A stretch of DNA of 64,000 bases from JAFGVL01 sp963663245 (GTDB taxonomy: Bacteria > Bacteroidota > Bacteroidia > Bacteroidales > Paludibacteraceae): NCBI GenBank assembly GCA_963663245.1, contig OY760143.1:2170001-2234000 (forward strand). Reading direction: 5' to 3'. Numbering within the stretch: the first letter of the stretch is position 1; each line of letters begins with the position of its first letter. Below, piece after piece: positions 62,459-64,000 of this stretch. The position numbers and the translations under genes were made by a program. The notes below the pieces were generated by a model that ran no database searches, had not been told where the DNA came from, and worked only from the letters and a program-made list of their open reading frames with translations.

Positions 62459-63760
62459 ATGATTTATTATAGCACAAACAACAAAACAAACACAGCAACA
62501 CTAGGAGAAGCTGTTGTTAAAGGATTAGCAAATGACAAAGGCTTATTTATGCCTGAGAAAATAAAAGAGCTTCCTCAAGAATTCTTCGACAACATTTGCA
62601 ACTTATCCTTTCAAGAAATAGCTTATACTGTAGCCGATGCTTTCTTTGGTGAAGATGTTGAAGCAAACAAACTAAAACAAATTGTATACGAGACGCTCAG
62701 CTTTGACACTCCTGTCGTAAAAGTCAAAGACAACATATATACTCTTGAACTTTTTCATGGCCCTACTCTAGCCTTCAAAGATGTGGGTGCACGTTTTATG
62801 GCTCGTTTACTTGCATATTTTATTGAACAACAAGACAAGCAAGAAGTAAATGTATTGGTAGCTACTTCTGGTGATACTGGTAGTGCTGTAGCCAATGGTT
62901 TTCTAGGAGTAGAGGGTATTAAAGTATTTGTCCTTTATCCAAAAGGAAAAGTAAGCCCCATACAAGAATGTCAGTTTACAACCTTAGGGCAAAACATTAC
63001 TGCTATTGAAGTAGATGGGACTTTTGATGACTGTCAGACTCTAGTGAAAGCTGCTTTCATGGATGAGGAATTAAATGCGAAACATAAACTTACCTCAGCA
63101 AACTCTATAAATGTAGCACGCTTTTTACCACAAGCTTTTTACTATTTCTATGCATATGCACAGATACGTAAAATTGAAAAAGATAAAAATATTGTAATGT
63201 GTGTTCCTAGTGGCAACTTTGGGAATATTACTGCGGGACTTTTTGGAAAACAAATGGGCTTAAACATTAGCCGTTTTATAGCAGCAAACAATAATAACGA
63301 CATATTCTTCCAATATTTACAAACAGGAAAATACAACCCTCGCCCATCTGTAAGCACATTAGCCAATGCAATGGATGTTGGTGACCCAAGTAACTTTGTT
63401 CGTGTTTTAGATCTCTACAAAGGCTCCATTGAAGCTATAAGAGCAAATGTTCATGGAGCTCGTTATACTGATGAAGAAATAAACGCTACAATGAAACAAT
63501 GCTATACCGAAACAGGGTACCTTTTAGATCCTCATGGCGCTTGTGGTTACAAAGCATTAGAAGAAGGGTTGCAAGAAAATGAAGTAGGTATATTCCTTGA
63601 AACTGCTCACCCAGCTAAATTCCTTGAAACAGTAGAAAATAGTATTGGAGAGAAAGTAGATATTCCTGTGAAACTGCAAGAATTTATGAAAGGGAGAAAA
63701 AAGAGTATAAATCTATCAAAAGAGTTTAGTGACTTTAAAAAGTATTTAATGAATATTTAA
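62459..63760 (+). CDS. thrC: ThrC, threonine synthase
   Basis: PLP enzyme converting O-phosphohomoserine to threonine. The start is set at the ATG at 62459; a TTG one codon upstream is less likely. The PLP lysine is in LAFKDVGARFMARLLAYF. VATSGDTGSAVANGFLGVEG is the Ser/Gly-rich phosphate loop, followed by SANSINVARFLPQAFYYFYA and CVPSGNFGNITAG. 433 residues. Its substrate would come from the upstream ApgM-family protein. Confidence 0.96.
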   Translation: MIYYSTNNKTNTATLGEAVVKGLANDKGLFMPEKIKELPQEFFDNICNLSFQEIAYTVADAFFGEDVEANKLKQIVYETLSFDTPVVKVKDNIYTLELFHGPTLAFKDVGARFMARLLAYFIEQQDKQEVNVLVATSGDTGSAVANGFLGVEGIKVFVLYPKGKVSPIQECQFTTLGQNITAIEVDGTFDDCQTLVKAAFMDEELNAKHKLTSANSINVARFLPQAFYYFYAYAQIRKIEKDKNIVMCVPSGNFGNITAGLFGKQMGLNISRFIAANNNNDIFFQYLQTGKYNPRPSVSTLANAMDVGDPSNFVRVLDLYKGSIEAIRANVHGARYTDEEINATMKQCYTETGYLLDPHGACGYKALEEGLQENEVGIFLETAHPAKFLETVENSIGEKVDIPVKLQEFMKGRKKSINLSKEFSDFKKYLMNI

Positions 63761-63794
63761 ATCACACACATAAATATCGTTGTGTTTAAGAAAA

Positions 63795-63832
63795 TAAAAA
63801 AGCCCTCTGAAAATTCAGAGGGCTTTTTTATT
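63795..63832. terminator. Bidirectional terminator between thrC and eno
   Basis: AAAAAAGCCCTCTGAA and TTCAGAGGGCTTTTTT pair around aa-a, with A and T tracts on either side, between convergent genes. Confidence 0.92.
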
Positions 63833-63848
63833 ATATATCATCAAGTGA

Positions 63849-64000
63849 TTAGCAACCATATTGTGCTTTTTCACCTAACTCTTCTTCAATTCTTAGTAAT
63901 TGGTTGTATTTAGCCATACGATCTGAACGACTTAATGAACCAGTTTTAATTTGACCAGAGTTAGTTGCAACCGCAATATCAGCAATTGTAGAATCTTCAG
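63849..64000 (-). CDS. eno: Enolase, C-terminal fragment (cut by window edge)
   Basis: The minus strand encodes the last 50 residues of enolase: EDSTIADIAVATNSGQIKTG, then SLSRSDRMAKYNQLLRIEEE and the end LGEKAQYGC. SGQIKTGSLSRSDR-AKYNQLLRIEEELG is the conserved enolase C-terminal block, including the Lys and Ser-Arg of the active site. The start lies beyond position 64000. Confidence 0.95.
   Translation of the reverse strand, partial: EDSTIADIAVATNSGQIKTGSLSRSDRMAKYNQLLRIEEELGEKAQYGC

Overview
The window looks like chromosome of a low-GC member of the Bacteroidota, most likely Bacteroidales/Marinilabiliales-like. Pointers are promoters of the TTTG-N19-21-TAnnTTTG type, a type IX secretion (T9SS) sorting domain, glycine-lipid genes (glsA/glsB), an etfB-etfA-acyl-CoA dehydrogenase operon and an apgM-thrC pair. 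The genus cannot be fixed from sequence reading alone.

Layout. 1-9.4 kb (minus strand): the division and cell wall (dcw) operon mraZ-rsmH-ftsL-ftsI-murE-mraY-murD-ftsW, with a MraZ-box-like site upstream. 9.7-11.5 kb (plus): glycine-lipid acyltransferases. 11.5-14.9 kb (minus): mpl, dCMP deaminase and an S41 protease. 15.1-17.4 kb: htpG and tRNA-Arg(ACG) with a textbook promoter. 17.5-18.6 kb: two small unknown genes and an XRE-type repressor with a perfect palindromic operator. 18.7-19.8 kb: an rRNA pseudouridine synthase. 19.9-26.7 kb (minus): a thiamine operon led by a TPP riboswitch (thiS-thiC-thiE-like-thiD-thiE-thiG-thiH-thiF).

26.9-32.14 kb is the accessory centre of the window. It is an array of five head-to-tail gene cassettes separated by attC-like recombination sites. 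In each cassette the bases after the upstream GTT are the reverse complement of the bases before the AAC that opens its own downstream site, as expected of integron cassettes excised and inserted as circles. No integrase gene is in the window, so this is a cluster of attC sites lacking an integrase here. Cargo is a putative abortive-infection protein, a secreted TPR protein, a ParD/ParE toxin-antitoxin pair and two Fic proteins, one with the motif histidine replaced by glutamine. The last site is truncated.

32.3-37.8 kb: a T9SS cargo protein, a short GNAT protein, truA, a Crp-like regulator, a flavin-binding protein and a pectinesterase-like lipoprotein. 37.8-43.0 kb: the Anbu (ancestral proteasome subunit) operon, lying between a fragment of a VIT-family gene and an intact ferritin-VIT gene. 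43-56.8 kb: argS, TerC, YqeY, an FAD protein, a DUF349 protein, NhaD, and the acyl-CoA dehydrogenase/ETF operon. 57.1-63.8 kb: a small 52-codon ORF, rpe, comEC, nrnA, apgM and thrC. The window ends in the 3' part of enolase.

A second kind of structure is four copies of a small palindromic repeat (AGACG-N10-CGTCT with TTAG/GTACA flanks) in gaps within the dcw and thiamine operons. Base changes in one arm are matched in the other, so the hairpin is conserved rather than the sequence.
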